Shown: positions 1 to 5,357, numbered from the stretch's first letter. The stretch is 5,357 nt of DNA from Helicobacteraceae bacterium (GCA_031282285.1 JAITEA010000119.1:1-5357), one strand, 5' to 3'. The notes: a model not told the origin generated them from the sequence alone. Made by a program: numbers and translations.

Positions 1-549
1 GTTGGCGCTATGGTAGTAGGCGTCTTGGCGCTCACCGGTTGCGGTGGTGGAGGCGGCGGTGGTGGGGATGACGATCCGAAATTCCCGAATCCAACTATCG
101 ACATTGCAGTCGGGAGTAGCGGTGCGGATGTTACGATTAAAGTAACTAGTATGAACGGGGGGGGGGAGTTTTACAATGAATTGAAATTTAACGAGAGGGA
201 ATCTTTTATTCCCAAATCACGTTACGGGGCCGAAGAATTTGATGAACAATTGCAGTACAAATGTTACGTCGGCGGAACGCAAAACCCTGGTTCGTCAGGG
301 CAAATTCGTTGCGATGCTATAAGTACTCCTTTGTACGGACCAGATGCAGGAAAGGAGCAAACCGCTCATAGATGGGATGACACTTACGATGACCCTTACC
401 AAGGCGTCCAAGCTTGGGTTAATGTTCCCGATACCGGAACCAACGAACTAAAATACATCGTTACTGCCGTCGATAACCCTATCACCTACGTGATCCCCCT
501 CGTAGTCGATAACGGCGTCCTCAAGTTCGGCGTATATACTACCCGATAG
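1..549 (+). CDS. Putative lipoprotein of unknown function, 5'-truncated by window edge
   Basis: I do not recognise a family. The frame is open to the left edge. The first visible ATG (position 10) gives only ten residues before the lipobox cysteine and no basic n-region, so the true start and the first part of the signal peptide probably lie outside the window. Counting from that ATG, residues 2-10 are hydrophobic and end in the lipobox LTGC, with Cys11 as the predicted lipidation site cleaved by signal peptidase II. Eight glycines (12-19) and three aspartates (20-22) follow, probably a flexible tether. The remaining ~155 residues are polar, with several short hydrophobic beta-like stretches (for example ITYVIPLVV), no further membrane segment and two more cysteines (85 and 101) that could form a disulfide. 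This fits a membrane-anchored domain on the periplasmic or surface side. Codon use is more AT-rich than in the other genes here. A 10-G run lies in the frame, and one base gained or lost would truncate the protein. The product ends at TAG 547-549, convergent with the acyltransferase gene. Lipoprotein status is likely; function is unknown. Confidence 0.8.
   Translation, partial: VGAMVVGVLALTGCGGGGGGGGDDDPKFPNPTIDIAVGSSGADVTIKVTSMNGGGEFYNELKFNERESFIPKSRYGAEEFDEQLQYKCYVGGTQNPGSSGQIRCDAISTPLYGPDAGKEQTAHRWDDTYDDPYQGVQAWVNVPDTGTNELKYIVTAVDNPITYVIPLVVDNGVLKFGVYTTR
157..166 (+). repeat. G10 homopolymeric tract inside the lipoprotein frame
   Basis: Ten consecutive G bases encode Gly50-Gly52 plus the first base of the Glu53 codon. 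With ten G the frame runs on to the TAG at 547. Removing one G brings TGA 182-184 into frame, and adding one G brings TGA 177-179 into frame. Either slip would end the protein at about residue 55-58, just after the tether region. Poly-G tracts of this length are classic slipped-strand phase-variation sites in Campylobacter and relatives. The tract and the two stops are read directly; switching is inferred. Confidence 0.85.
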
Positions 550-559
550 TATCAAGCCT

Positions 560-573
560 TCCCCGCAAGGGGA
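560..573 (+). terminator. Short GNRA-loop hairpin after the lipoprotein gene (weak terminator candidate)
   Basis: TCCCC and GGGGA form a 5-bp stem closed by a GCAA tetraloop, 10 bases after the lipoprotein stop codon. The next bases are GC-rich with no T-run, so it does not match a canonical intrinsic terminator. It could instead stabilise the transcript end or be a relic of the C/G repeats that follow. The structure is read directly; the function is a guess. Confidence 0.25.
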
Positions 574-605
574 CGGCGCTCGCCCGCTCTGCGCTCAAAT
601 AACGC

Positions 606-642
606 AAACCCCCCCCCCTTGCCCCCCACTTATCAAGGGGGA
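606..642 (+). repeat. C/G-rich palindromic repeat unit A
   Basis: The unit reads AAAC, a C-run, TTG, a second C-run, then ACTTATCAAGGGGGA. The first C-run is C10 (609-618). CCCCC 623-627 can pair with GGGGG 637-641 across the loop ACTTATCAA. The arrangement (AAACCCC..., a second C block, TTATCAA, G block, A) recurs in units C and D and, inverted, in B. It probably belongs to a dispersed intergenic repeat family of the REP or small-palindrome type. Confidence 0.6.
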
Positions 643-652
643 CTTAAGAAAG

Positions 653-675
653 AGTGATCGCGTGGGCGAATCACT
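653..675. repeat. Imperfect inverted repeat / stem-loop between units A and B
   Basis: AGTGAT 653-658 pairs with ATCACT 670-675, and CGC 659-661 pairs with GCG 666-668. This gives a 9-bp stem with a GTGG loop and one bulged A at 669. No T-run follows on either strand. It could be a structured transcript end, a protein-binding palindrome or chance; none is established. Confidence 0.4.
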
Positions 676-702
676 ACCTTATGCAAGCGTCGCTTCCCAC
701 CC

Positions 703-746
703 TTTCCCCTCCCCCCTGACAAGGGGGGATTTGAGGGGGGTTTGAG
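703..746 (-). repeat. C/G-rich palindromic repeat unit B, inverted
   Basis: On the minus strand this reads AAACCCCCC, TCAAAT, CCCCCCTTGTCAGGGGGGA, GGGGAAA, which is the layout of unit A in the opposite orientation. It is the best-preserved palindrome of the set: TCCCCCCT 710-717 pairs with AGGGGGGA 722-729 in an 8-bp stem closed by a 4-base loop. A further G6 block (735-740) lies on its right. The strong stem would form on either strand. Confidence 0.6.
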
Positions 747-787
747 GCGAGTCTCAATCCTATTAAAATTGAATCTAGGCGAAATTG

Positions 788-811
788 AAACCCCCCTGCC
801 CCCCCCTTATC
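788..811 (+). repeat. C/G-rich repeat unit C, right arm missing
   Basis: AAACCCCCCTG and a second C block (C8, 799-806) lead into TTATC, as in units A and D. The expected AAGGGGG right arm is absent, and the sequence changes at 812 into the triloop-hairpin segment. This looks like a unit interrupted or recombined at its centre. Membership of the family rests on the left arm and TTATC only. Confidence 0.5.
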
Positions 812-813
812 GG

Positions 814-888
814 GATCGAAGCGATCGGCGGCAAAGCCTCCGACCGAAGCTCCCGAAGGGAGCAAGGTATCGCGGAGGAAGCGGAGCC
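814..888. repeat. Chain of triloop hairpins and a direct repeat
   Basis: Three compact hairpins follow one another. GATCG-AAG-CGATC (814-826) comes first. TCGG/CCGA with inner GGC/GCC around AAA and one mismatch (825-843) is second and shares two bases with the first. GCTCCC-GAA-GGGAGC (849-863) is third and is a perfect 6-bp stem. A direct repeat GCGGAG-GAA-GCGGAG (872-886) then uses the same 3-base GAA spacer. The purine-rich triplet spacers recur throughout. This segment begins where unit C loses its right arm. Function unknown; a small repetitive element or structured RNA is possible. Confidence 0.5.
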
Positions 889-897
889 TAGCATGTG

Positions 898-930
898 CAA
901 AACCCCTCTCGACTCCTTATCAAGGGGGGA
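898..930 (+). repeat. C/G-rich palindromic repeat unit D, decayed left arm
   Basis: CAAAACCCCTCTCGACT leads into CCTTATCAAGGGGGGA. It shares TTATCAAGGGGGA with unit A. The left C block is degraded to single or paired C, so only CCTT-ATC-AAGG (915-925) still pairs. It lies about 30 bases beyond the acyltransferase stop and could affect the 3' end of that transcript. Confidence 0.5.
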
Positions 931-961
931 TGATTGGGGCGGGCGGTGGGCGTAAGGCGAG

Positions 962-1867
962 TTAATAGATGAGCGCTTGTCCGCTTGGGCGGGCGCGGAA
1001 GCGTTTATACTCCCAGATATATTGAGCGGGCGCGAGATTGACGCAGTCTTCTATAGAGCGGTTAAGCGCGGTAGCGGCGATGGTTTCGTCAGGATTATAT
1101 ATATCCCGATCGACCTCCATAAACTTGAGCGTAAAACCGTTTGCGCTGCGCAACGCTGCGCCGCATACGACGATCGCGCCCGTTTTTCGCGCCGCTTTTT
1201 GCAAAAAGGTGGGGCTTAACGCCTCGACGCCAAAGAACGGCGCGAAAACTCCGCCCGCTCTTTTGGGCGGCTGCGTATCGGGCAAGATCGCCGTAACCGC
1301 CCCTTTGCTAAGCTCTCTAAATAGCTTCGCCACCCCTTTGGCGTTCGCGGGCGCGGAGATCATTCCAACTTTATCGCGGATAGCGACCATCAGCGGCTCC
1401 AGCTTTTCGATCTTGGGCGGTTCGTAAAGGGCGATAAAGGTCGATTTCGACGCCAGAAAATGCCTCATCATCTCCCAGTTGCCCACATGCGGCGCGAGCA
1501 AAATCACCCCTTTTTTGGCGGCGATCGCGTTGTCCAGAGCCGCCTCGTTTTCCGTCGTCTCGACAAGCTCAAGACAGCGCTTATGCTCCCACATACACAG
1601 CGCGCCCATCTCGGCGGCGGTTTTAGCCGATTCGATCAGGCTCTCTCTGGCGAGTTTTTCGCGATCGGCGACGCTTAGCGAGGGGAAACATATCTCGATA
1701 TTTTTGCGGGTTACGCGCTTGTGCGTAGTTGGAAAATACCAGCCGATCGCGCCGACAAACGCGCCGAAACGCCGCGCGCTCTTGAGCGAGAGCGCCGCCA
1801 GAAAGCGCAGAAGCCATTTGGCGCCGAATACGCGGTAGCGGTATTGGCGTTTTTTACTCTTCTTCAT
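962..1867 (-). CDS. LpxL/HtrB-family lipid A biosynthesis acyltransferase
   Basis: This inner-membrane enzyme family transfers a secondary fatty acyl chain from acyl-ACP to the Kdo-lipid A precursor, completing lipid A. From the ATG at 1867 the protein has 301 residues, normal for the family. Residues 1-12 are basic, followed by a hydrophobic N-terminal anchor (about 13-45). The catalytic HX4E motif is H127-VGNW-E132 in APHVGNWE. The conserved block PDTQPPKRAGGVF then APFFG covers 196-213. The end carries the typical LNRSIE and APAQYIWEYKRF signature (268-290). The start is uncertain: a TTG at 1900 and an ATG at 1894 are in the same frame and would add 11 or 9 residues. I chose 1867 because the basic start MKKSKKR suits the family and it overlaps the upstream stop by only 14 bases, which fits translational coupling; no strong ribosome-binding site favours any of the three. 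Co-transcribed with the Na+/Pi transporter gene. The family is firm; which acyl chain it adds (LpxL-, LpxM- or LpxJ-like step) cannot be told. Confidence 0.93.
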   Translation of the reverse strand: MKKSKKRQYRYRVFGAKWLLRFLAALSLKSARRFGAFVGAIGWYFPTTHKRVTRKNIEICFPSLSVADREKLARESLIESAKTAAEMGALCMWEHKRCLELVETTENEAALDNAIAAKKGVILLAPHVGNWEMMRHFLASKSTFIALYEPPKIEKLEPLMVAIRDKVGMISAPANAKGVAKLFRELSKGAVTAILPDTQPPKRAGGVFAPFFGVEALSPTFLQKAARKTGAIVVCGAALRSANGFTLKFMEVDRDIYNPDETIAATALNRSIEDCVNLAPAQYIWEYKRFRARPSGQALIY

Positions 1868-3560
1868 CGCCGTCTTTGCCGTCGTCGCCGACATTTTCAA
1901 TCTTGATCGACAGATAGAGCAGCTGCGCGCACTCGATCAGCGATTTGGATGCGTTCACCACAGCGCGGTTGATCGAGATAAAAGTTGGCGAAACCGACTG
2001 CTCCACATCGCCGCGCTTGATCGCCTTCGTAACCGTGTCCAGCGTGCCGCGATCCTCGTTTTGAATCTCGGTCAAAATCTTGGAGAGCATAGCCGAAAGA
2101 TTCTTTTCGTCCTCTTCGCTAGGCTGCATAGAGAGCCGCAGATATTTGACCAGCCGCGCCACCCTCACCCGCGCCTGATTGTAGTGATCGAGCATATAAT
2201 CGTCGTCGCTGACGGCAAACTCGTCCAGATTGCGCTTGATGTCCTTAAAGAGCTTCGCCGCATAGATCGCCTCGCGCGCGGCGGCAAGCGATCGGTTCAC
2301 GACCGTCTCGTCTTCGGGCGTCCGCTCGCCGATCTTAGTCGAGTACTCCAAGATCGCCGCCTCGATCTTTTTGAGCCGTTCGTAGTTGGCGTCGGTATCG
2401 TATTCGATAATGTTGGGGCGCGAATAGACGACGGCGGTAATTTTGCGCTTGCGGAGGAAAATCTCTTTGGGCTGAAGGTTGAGCATATAGAGCGAAAAGT
2501 TCAGCGACTCCTCAAGCAGGTGGCTAGCTTCGTTTTTCAGCGCCTCCACGCCCACCTCCGCCATCTGCGGATCGACCGAGCCGATATAGCGCGTGATCTT
2601 GATCTCGTTACGGACAAAGCGTTTAGCCAGAAACGCGCTTATCCGCGCCGTGAGAAAGCCAAAGATCAGCAGCCCCGTCGCGTTAAAGATCGTATGAAAG
2701 ATCGTCAGCGCCATCACGGGATCGTCTTTGAGGGCTAGTACTTCCGCGATAAAACGGGTTATCGGACCAAGCGCGGCTAATATCAAAATGGCGGTAACGG
2801 CGTTGAACAGGATATGCGCCGCCGCCAGCCGCTTGGTGTCTGGCGATCCTACGGCGGCTAAGATTGCGATCGTTCCCGTCGTGCCGATATTGGCGCCGAT
2901 CACGAGCGCGGCGGCGATATCGAAGCCGATCACGCCCGCGCCCACCGCGGCTAAAAAGATCGCCATACTCGCCGCGCTGGAGTTAAGAATAAGCGTCAGT
3001 ATAAAGCCCAGCGCGACATACGCGACCGCGCCGTAGTTGTGGTATCGGCTCAAATCAGTCGAGTTTGCCAGCGTCTCCATACTGCCTTTAAGCAGATCAA
3101 GCCCGTAAAAGAGCAAGCCAAAGCCCATCATCAGCGTAAAAAGCGCGTGAAGCCGCTTTTTGCCGCCGGCGATCAGCAGTCCTACGCCCGCCACGCCGAT
3201 CATCGGCATAGCGAAGCTCGAAACGCTGAACTTAAACCCCAGCGTAGCGACGATCCAGCTTGTGGCTACGCTGCCAAAATTAGCGCCAAACAAAACGCCC
3301 ACGCCGCCGGTCAGCGTGGTCATTCCCGCGCCCACGAAGGCTATCACCATCAGGGAAACCAGCGTGGAGCTTTGCAGCGCCGCCGCGCCTACGACGCCCG
3401 TCGCCAGCGACTTGGGGACGGTGATCGTCGCCTTTTTGAGCAGCGTCCGAAAGCGCGCGCCCGCCGCGATCTTGATGGCGCTCTCGAGTAACGACATACC
3501 AAATAAAAACATACCCAGCCCCGCCAGAGCGAGCGACCAATTTACGCCTGTAGTTTCCAA
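1854..3560 (-). CDS. Na+/phosphate cotransporter family protein with PhoU-like C-terminal region (NptA/YjbB type)
   Basis: A 568-residue inner-membrane protein expected to move inorganic phosphate with Na+; some relatives act mainly in phosphate export. The N-terminal half (about 7-310) holds many hydrophobic helices in two inverted-type Na/Pi repeats. Repeat 1 has LQSST (62-66) and FGANFGS (91-97). Repeat 2 has LNSSAAS (192-198) and IGANIGTT (221-228). The second repeat carries NSS where the family usually has QSS. Residues about 330-550 are charged and helical, with no membrane segment, and match the position of the PhoU-like domain fused to this family. The protein ends in an acidic tail (GDDGKDGDEEE). 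The start is TTG at 3560: an in-frame TGA lies five codons upstream (3573-3575), no ATG fits, and GGAAAG sits six bases before the TTG. It is the first gene of a minus-strand unit and its last bases overlap the acyltransferase gene. It is divergent from ppk1, which supports a role in phosphate balance. Direction of transport is not determined. Confidence 0.92.
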   Translation of the reverse strand: METTGVNWSLALAGLGMFLFGMSLLESAIKIAAGARFRTLLKKATITVPKSLATGVVGAAALQSSTLVSLMVIAFVGAGMTTLTGGVGVLFGANFGSVATSWIVATLGFKFSVSSFAMPMIGVAGVGLLIAGGKKRLHALFTLMMGFGLLFYGLDLLKGSMETLANSTDLSRYHNYGAVAYVALGFILTLILNSSAASMAIFLAAVGAGVIGFDIAAALVIGANIGTTGTIAILAAVGSPDTKRLAAAHILFNAVTAILILAALGPITRFIAEVLALKDDPVMALTIFHTIFNATGLLIFGFLTARISAFLAKRFVRNEIKITRYIGSVDPQMAEVGVEALKNEASHLLEESLNFSLYMLNLQPKEIFLRKRKITAVVYSRPNIIEYDTDANYERLKKIEAAILEYSTKIGERTPEDETVVNRSLAAAREAIYAAKLFKDIKRNLDEFAVSDDDYMLDHYNQARVRVARLVKYLRLSMQPSEEDEKNLSAMLSKILTEIQNEDRGTLDTVTKAIKRGDVEQSVSPTFISINRAVVNASKSLIECAQLLYLSIKIENVGDDGKDGDEEE

Positions 3561-3627
3561 ATATTTCTTTCCGTTTCAACGCAATAAAGCTAGAATGCTA
3601 TCAAACCCTATATTTAAGAAGTTAAAA
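3561..3627. promoter_or_regulatory. Divergent promoter region between the Na+/Pi cotransporter gene and ppk1
   Basis: These 67 AT-rich bases must hold the 5' signals of both genes unless either is read from further away. On the plus strand TAGAAT (3591-3596) is a plausible -10 box for ppk1, about 30 bases before the ATG; no good -35 box is visible, which is common in Campylobacterota. On the minus strand TTGATA (about 3598-3603) is a weak -35-like match, but no convincing -10 follows. I do not see a clear Pho-box-like tandem repeat. The two promoters would overlap or nearly overlap, so shared control is possible. Confidence 0.45.
3567..3572 (-). promoter_or_regulatory. Ribosome-binding site supporting the TTG start of the cotransporter gene
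   Basis: On the minus strand GGAAAG lies six bases before the TTG start at 3560. Together with the in-frame TGA just upstream it fixes this TTG as the most likely start. Confidence 0.55.
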
Positions 3628-5357
3628 ATGGCTTTTCACATTCAGCCCGCGCATTTCATCAACCGCGAGTTAAGCTGGCTGCGTTTTAACACCCGCGTTT
3701 TGCAGGAGGCGTCCAATTCCCGCAACCCTCTGCTCGAACAGTTGAAGTATATCGCCATCTACGGCACGAACCTTGACGAGTTTTATATGATTCGCGTCGC
3801 GGGGCTGAAGGCGATGGAGAAGGCGCGGGTCAGCCCGGGCAGCCCCGACGGGCTTAGCGCCTACGAGCAATTGACTACGATCCGCGAGTATGTCTCCAAA
3901 GAGCTGCCGGTTTTGGAAAAGCGCGTAACGGAGCTGATCGACGCGCTGGAGCGCAAGGGGCTGCATATCCGCCGCTACGAAGAGCTTAACGCGCAGCAAA
4001 AACGCAAGGCGGACGCCTATTTCGCGGGACATCTCTACCCCGTGATCATTCCCATAGCGATCGACGCGACGCACCCTTTTCCGCACCTGAACAACCTGAG
4101 CTTCGCGATGGTAATCAAGTTTAAGGAGAGCGACGGCGAGCCATCGCGCTTCGGGCTTGTGCGGCTGCCCAGAATCCTGCCGCGCTTTGTCGAGATCGAC
4201 CACTCCACCTTCGCGCCAATCGAGTCTATCGTCTATCATCATATCAGCGATCTATTTCCGGGGTTCACGCCCGTAAGCCACGCGCCATTTCGCATAACGC
4301 GCAACGCCGACATCTCGATCGAGGAGGAGGAAGCCGACGACTTTCTAGATATTTTGGAGGAGGGTTTGCGTTTGCGGCGCAAGGGCGAGATCGTCCGCCT
4401 CGAGATCGCCGAAAACTCCGATCCCGATCTGCTCGCATTTTTGACCGAGCATCTCAAAGTCAGCCACAACGACATCTATATCCGCTCCACGCCGCTCAAT
4501 CTCGGCGCCTATTGGCAGTTGATCGGCAACAAGCGTTATACGGAACTGCTGCTAAAAAATCAGCCGCCGCGCAATCTGCCGCCGTTTGACACCAAAGAGC
4601 CGATCGCCAGCGTGATCGACAAGCAAGACGCGGCGCTGCTGCTGCCGTACGAGAGCTTCGCGCCCGTGGAGAGGCTGATTCAGGAGGCGGCGAACGATCC
4701 CAATGTGCTGTCCATCAGAATGACGCTCTACCGCGTGGGCAGCAACTCGCCGATCGTCAAGGCGCTGATCGAAGCCGCCGAAGAGGGCAAGATGGTTACG
4801 GCGGTCGTGGAGCTGAAGGCGCGGTTTGACGAGGAGAACAACCTCAAATGGGCGCGCGCGCTGGAAAACGCTGGAGCGCATGTGATCTACGGCGTGGTGG
4901 GGCTGAAGATTCACGCCAAGATCGCGCATATTATCCGCAGGGAACAAAGCGGCGATCTGAAGCATTTTGTCCATCTATCCACGGGCAACTACAACTCCGG
5001 CACGGCTAGAATCTATACCGACATCAGCTTTTTTACCTCGAGCCAGCGGATCGGCGAGGACGCGGTGCGGTTCTTTCACCATATCACGGGGTTTGCCAAG
5101 AATACCGAACTGCTTACGCTCGAGATGGCGCCAACGCAGATCAAGCCGCGTCTATTGGAGCTGATCGCCGCCGAAACCAAGATGAAAGGCGAAGGCGAGA
5201 TTATAGCCAAGATCAACTCTTTGGTCGATAAAGATGTGATCGCCGCTTTGTACCGCGCCTCTCAGGCGGGGGTGAAAATATCGCTGATCATTCGCGGCAT
5301 CTGCTGCCTGCTGCCGGCGGTGAAGGGCGTGAGCGAGAATATCCGCGTCGTGTCGAT
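3628..5357 (+). CDS. ppk1: Polyphosphate kinase 1 (Ppk1), 3' end cut by window edge
   Basis: Ppk1 reversibly transfers the terminal phosphate of ATP onto growing inorganic polyphosphate through a phosphohistidine. The start ATG at 3628 has AAGAAG (3616-3621) six bases upstream and begins directly with the family's N-terminal signature. The 576 visible codons contain no stop. Full-length enzymes have about 690 residues, so roughly 110-120 are missing. By alignment from memory with E. coli Ppk: the N domain is about 1-105 (FINRELSW 10-17; TNLDEF 47-52, with ATP-contacting Asn48), the head domain about 106-315, catalytic C1 about 316-497, and C2 from about 498. Catalytic features seen are PYESF (340-344), TLYR with Mg-binding Arg369, KARF with Arg399, GLKIHAK with the phosphorylated His429, and HLSTGNYN with the second conserved histidine, His449. 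Positions 369, 399 and 429 keep the E. coli spacing (375, 405, 435). The window ends within the conserved RGICCL...VKGVSENIRVVS block (556-576). All visible catalytic residues are intact, so it is probably active. It is divergent from the Na+/Pi cotransporter gene. Confidence 0.97.
   Translation, partial: MAFHIQPAHFINRELSWLRFNTRVLQEASNSRNPLLEQLKYIAIYGTNLDEFYMIRVAGLKAMEKARVSPGSPDGLSAYEQLTTIREYVSKELPVLEKRVTELIDALERKGLHIRRYEELNAQQKRKADAYFAGHLYPVIIPIAIDATHPFPHLNNLSFAMVIKFKESDGEPSRFGLVRLPRILPRFVEIDHSTFAPIESIVYHHISDLFPGFTPVSHAPFRITRNADISIEEEEADDFLDILEEGLRLRRKGEIVRLEIAENSDPDLLAFLTEHLKVSHNDIYIRSTPLNLGAYWQLIGNKRYTELLLKNQPPRNLPPFDTKEPIASVIDKQDAALLLPYESFAPVERLIQEAANDPNVLSIRMTLYRVGSNSPIVKALIEAAEEGKMVTAVVELKARFDEENNLKWARALENAGAHVIYGVVGLKIHAKIAHIIRREQSGDLKHFVHLSTGNYNSGTARIYTDISFFTSSQRIGEDAVRFFHHITGFAKNTELLTLEMAPTQIKPRLLELIAAETKMKGEGEIIAKINSLVDKDVIAALYRASQAGVKISLIIRGICCLLPAVKGVSENIRVVS

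Larger units (their letters stand above)
550..961. other. Gene-free, repeat-rich gap between convergent genes
   Basis: These 412 bases lie between the lipoprotein stop and the acyltransferase stop. I find no convincing gene. The longest open frame here (minus strand, 674-865) runs through the C/G-rich repeats and has no recognisable domain. The stretch holds, in order, a small GCAA-loop hairpin, repeat unit A, a bulged stem-loop, an inverted unit B, a broken unit C, a chain of triloop hairpins and unit D. AGGCGA also recurs in the spacers (near 746, 776 and 954). Both flanking transcripts must end in this region, but no stem followed by a clear T-run is visible on either strand. Confidence 0.7.

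Noticed and set aside
710..729. Unit B hairpin as an intrinsic terminator for either convergent gene
   Set aside because: The stem is strong, but no T-run follows on either strand and it lies about 160 bases past the lipoprotein stop and over 230 bases past the acyltransferase stop. A repeat element explains it better.
674..865. Minus-strand open frame of 63 codons in the repeat-rich gap
   Set aside because: It is made almost entirely of repeat units B and C and the hairpin chain. Its composition (Gly/Pro runs from C/G blocks) is what those repeats produce, with no domain and no convincing ribosome-binding site.
560..930. Reading the palindromes in the gap as a CRISPR array
   Set aside because: The units vary in length, occur in both orientations and have irregular spacing. 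There are no uniform spacers and no cas genes.
2061..2738. Plus-strand open frame of 225 codons
   Set aside because: It lies wholly antisense to the Na+/Pi cotransporter gene. Its Arg/His/Leu-rich composition is typical of a shadow of a GC-rich gene, and it has no recognisable domain.
3280..3579. Minus-strand ATG start at 3579 (MKRKEIFGN) for the cotransporter
   Set aside because: It is in a different frame from the cotransporter and reads a shifted version of the same gene. The family sequence begins in the TTG frame at 3560.
3670..4242. Minus-strand open frame of 190 codons
   Set aside because: It is antisense to the conserved N-terminal and head domains of Ppk1, which are clearly coding on the plus strand.
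4552..4974. Minus-strand open frame of 140 codons
   Set aside because: It is antisense to the catalytic C1 domain of Ppk1, with no independent support.

Overview
The window looks like a piece of chromosome from a Gram-negative bacterium. It carries a lipoprotein, a lipid A acyltransferase, a Na+/phosphate cotransporter and a polyphosphate kinase. The start of the kinase (FINRELSW, then AIYGTNLDEFYMIRVAGLK) and the G10 tract inside a surface-protein gene both resemble Campylobacterota. The G+C content is higher than in Campylobacter or Helicobacter, so this assignment is an inference and is not secure.

Layout. (1) 1-549, plus strand: the 3' part of a small lipoprotein gene, cut by the left edge, with a 10-G homopolymer in the reading frame. 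(2) 550-961: a 412-bp gap between convergent genes. It holds no gene, but it is packed with C/G-rich palindromic repeat units in both orientations and several compact stem-loops. (3) 962-3560, minus strand: a two-gene unit. The upstream gene is a Na+/Pi cotransporter with a PhoU-like C-terminal region, and its end overlaps the start of an LpxL/HtrB-family acyltransferase gene. (4) 3561-3627: a 67-bp divergent intergenic region. (5) 3628 to the right edge, plus strand: polyphosphate kinase 1 (ppk1), lacking only about the last 110-120 residues because the window ends.

How the genes may work together. The cotransporter and Ppk1 are transcribed divergently from one short region. This suggests a phosphate module: Na+-coupled Pi transport with PhoU-type control, next to storage of phosphate as polyphosphate. 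The acyltransferase is probably translated together with the transporter, but it belongs to envelope (lipid A) synthesis. The lipoprotein is an unrelated surface gene and probably phase-variable. I see no mobile-element gene, CRISPR array, tRNA or rRNA. The least ordinary parts are the G10 lipoprotein locus and the repeat-dense gap.
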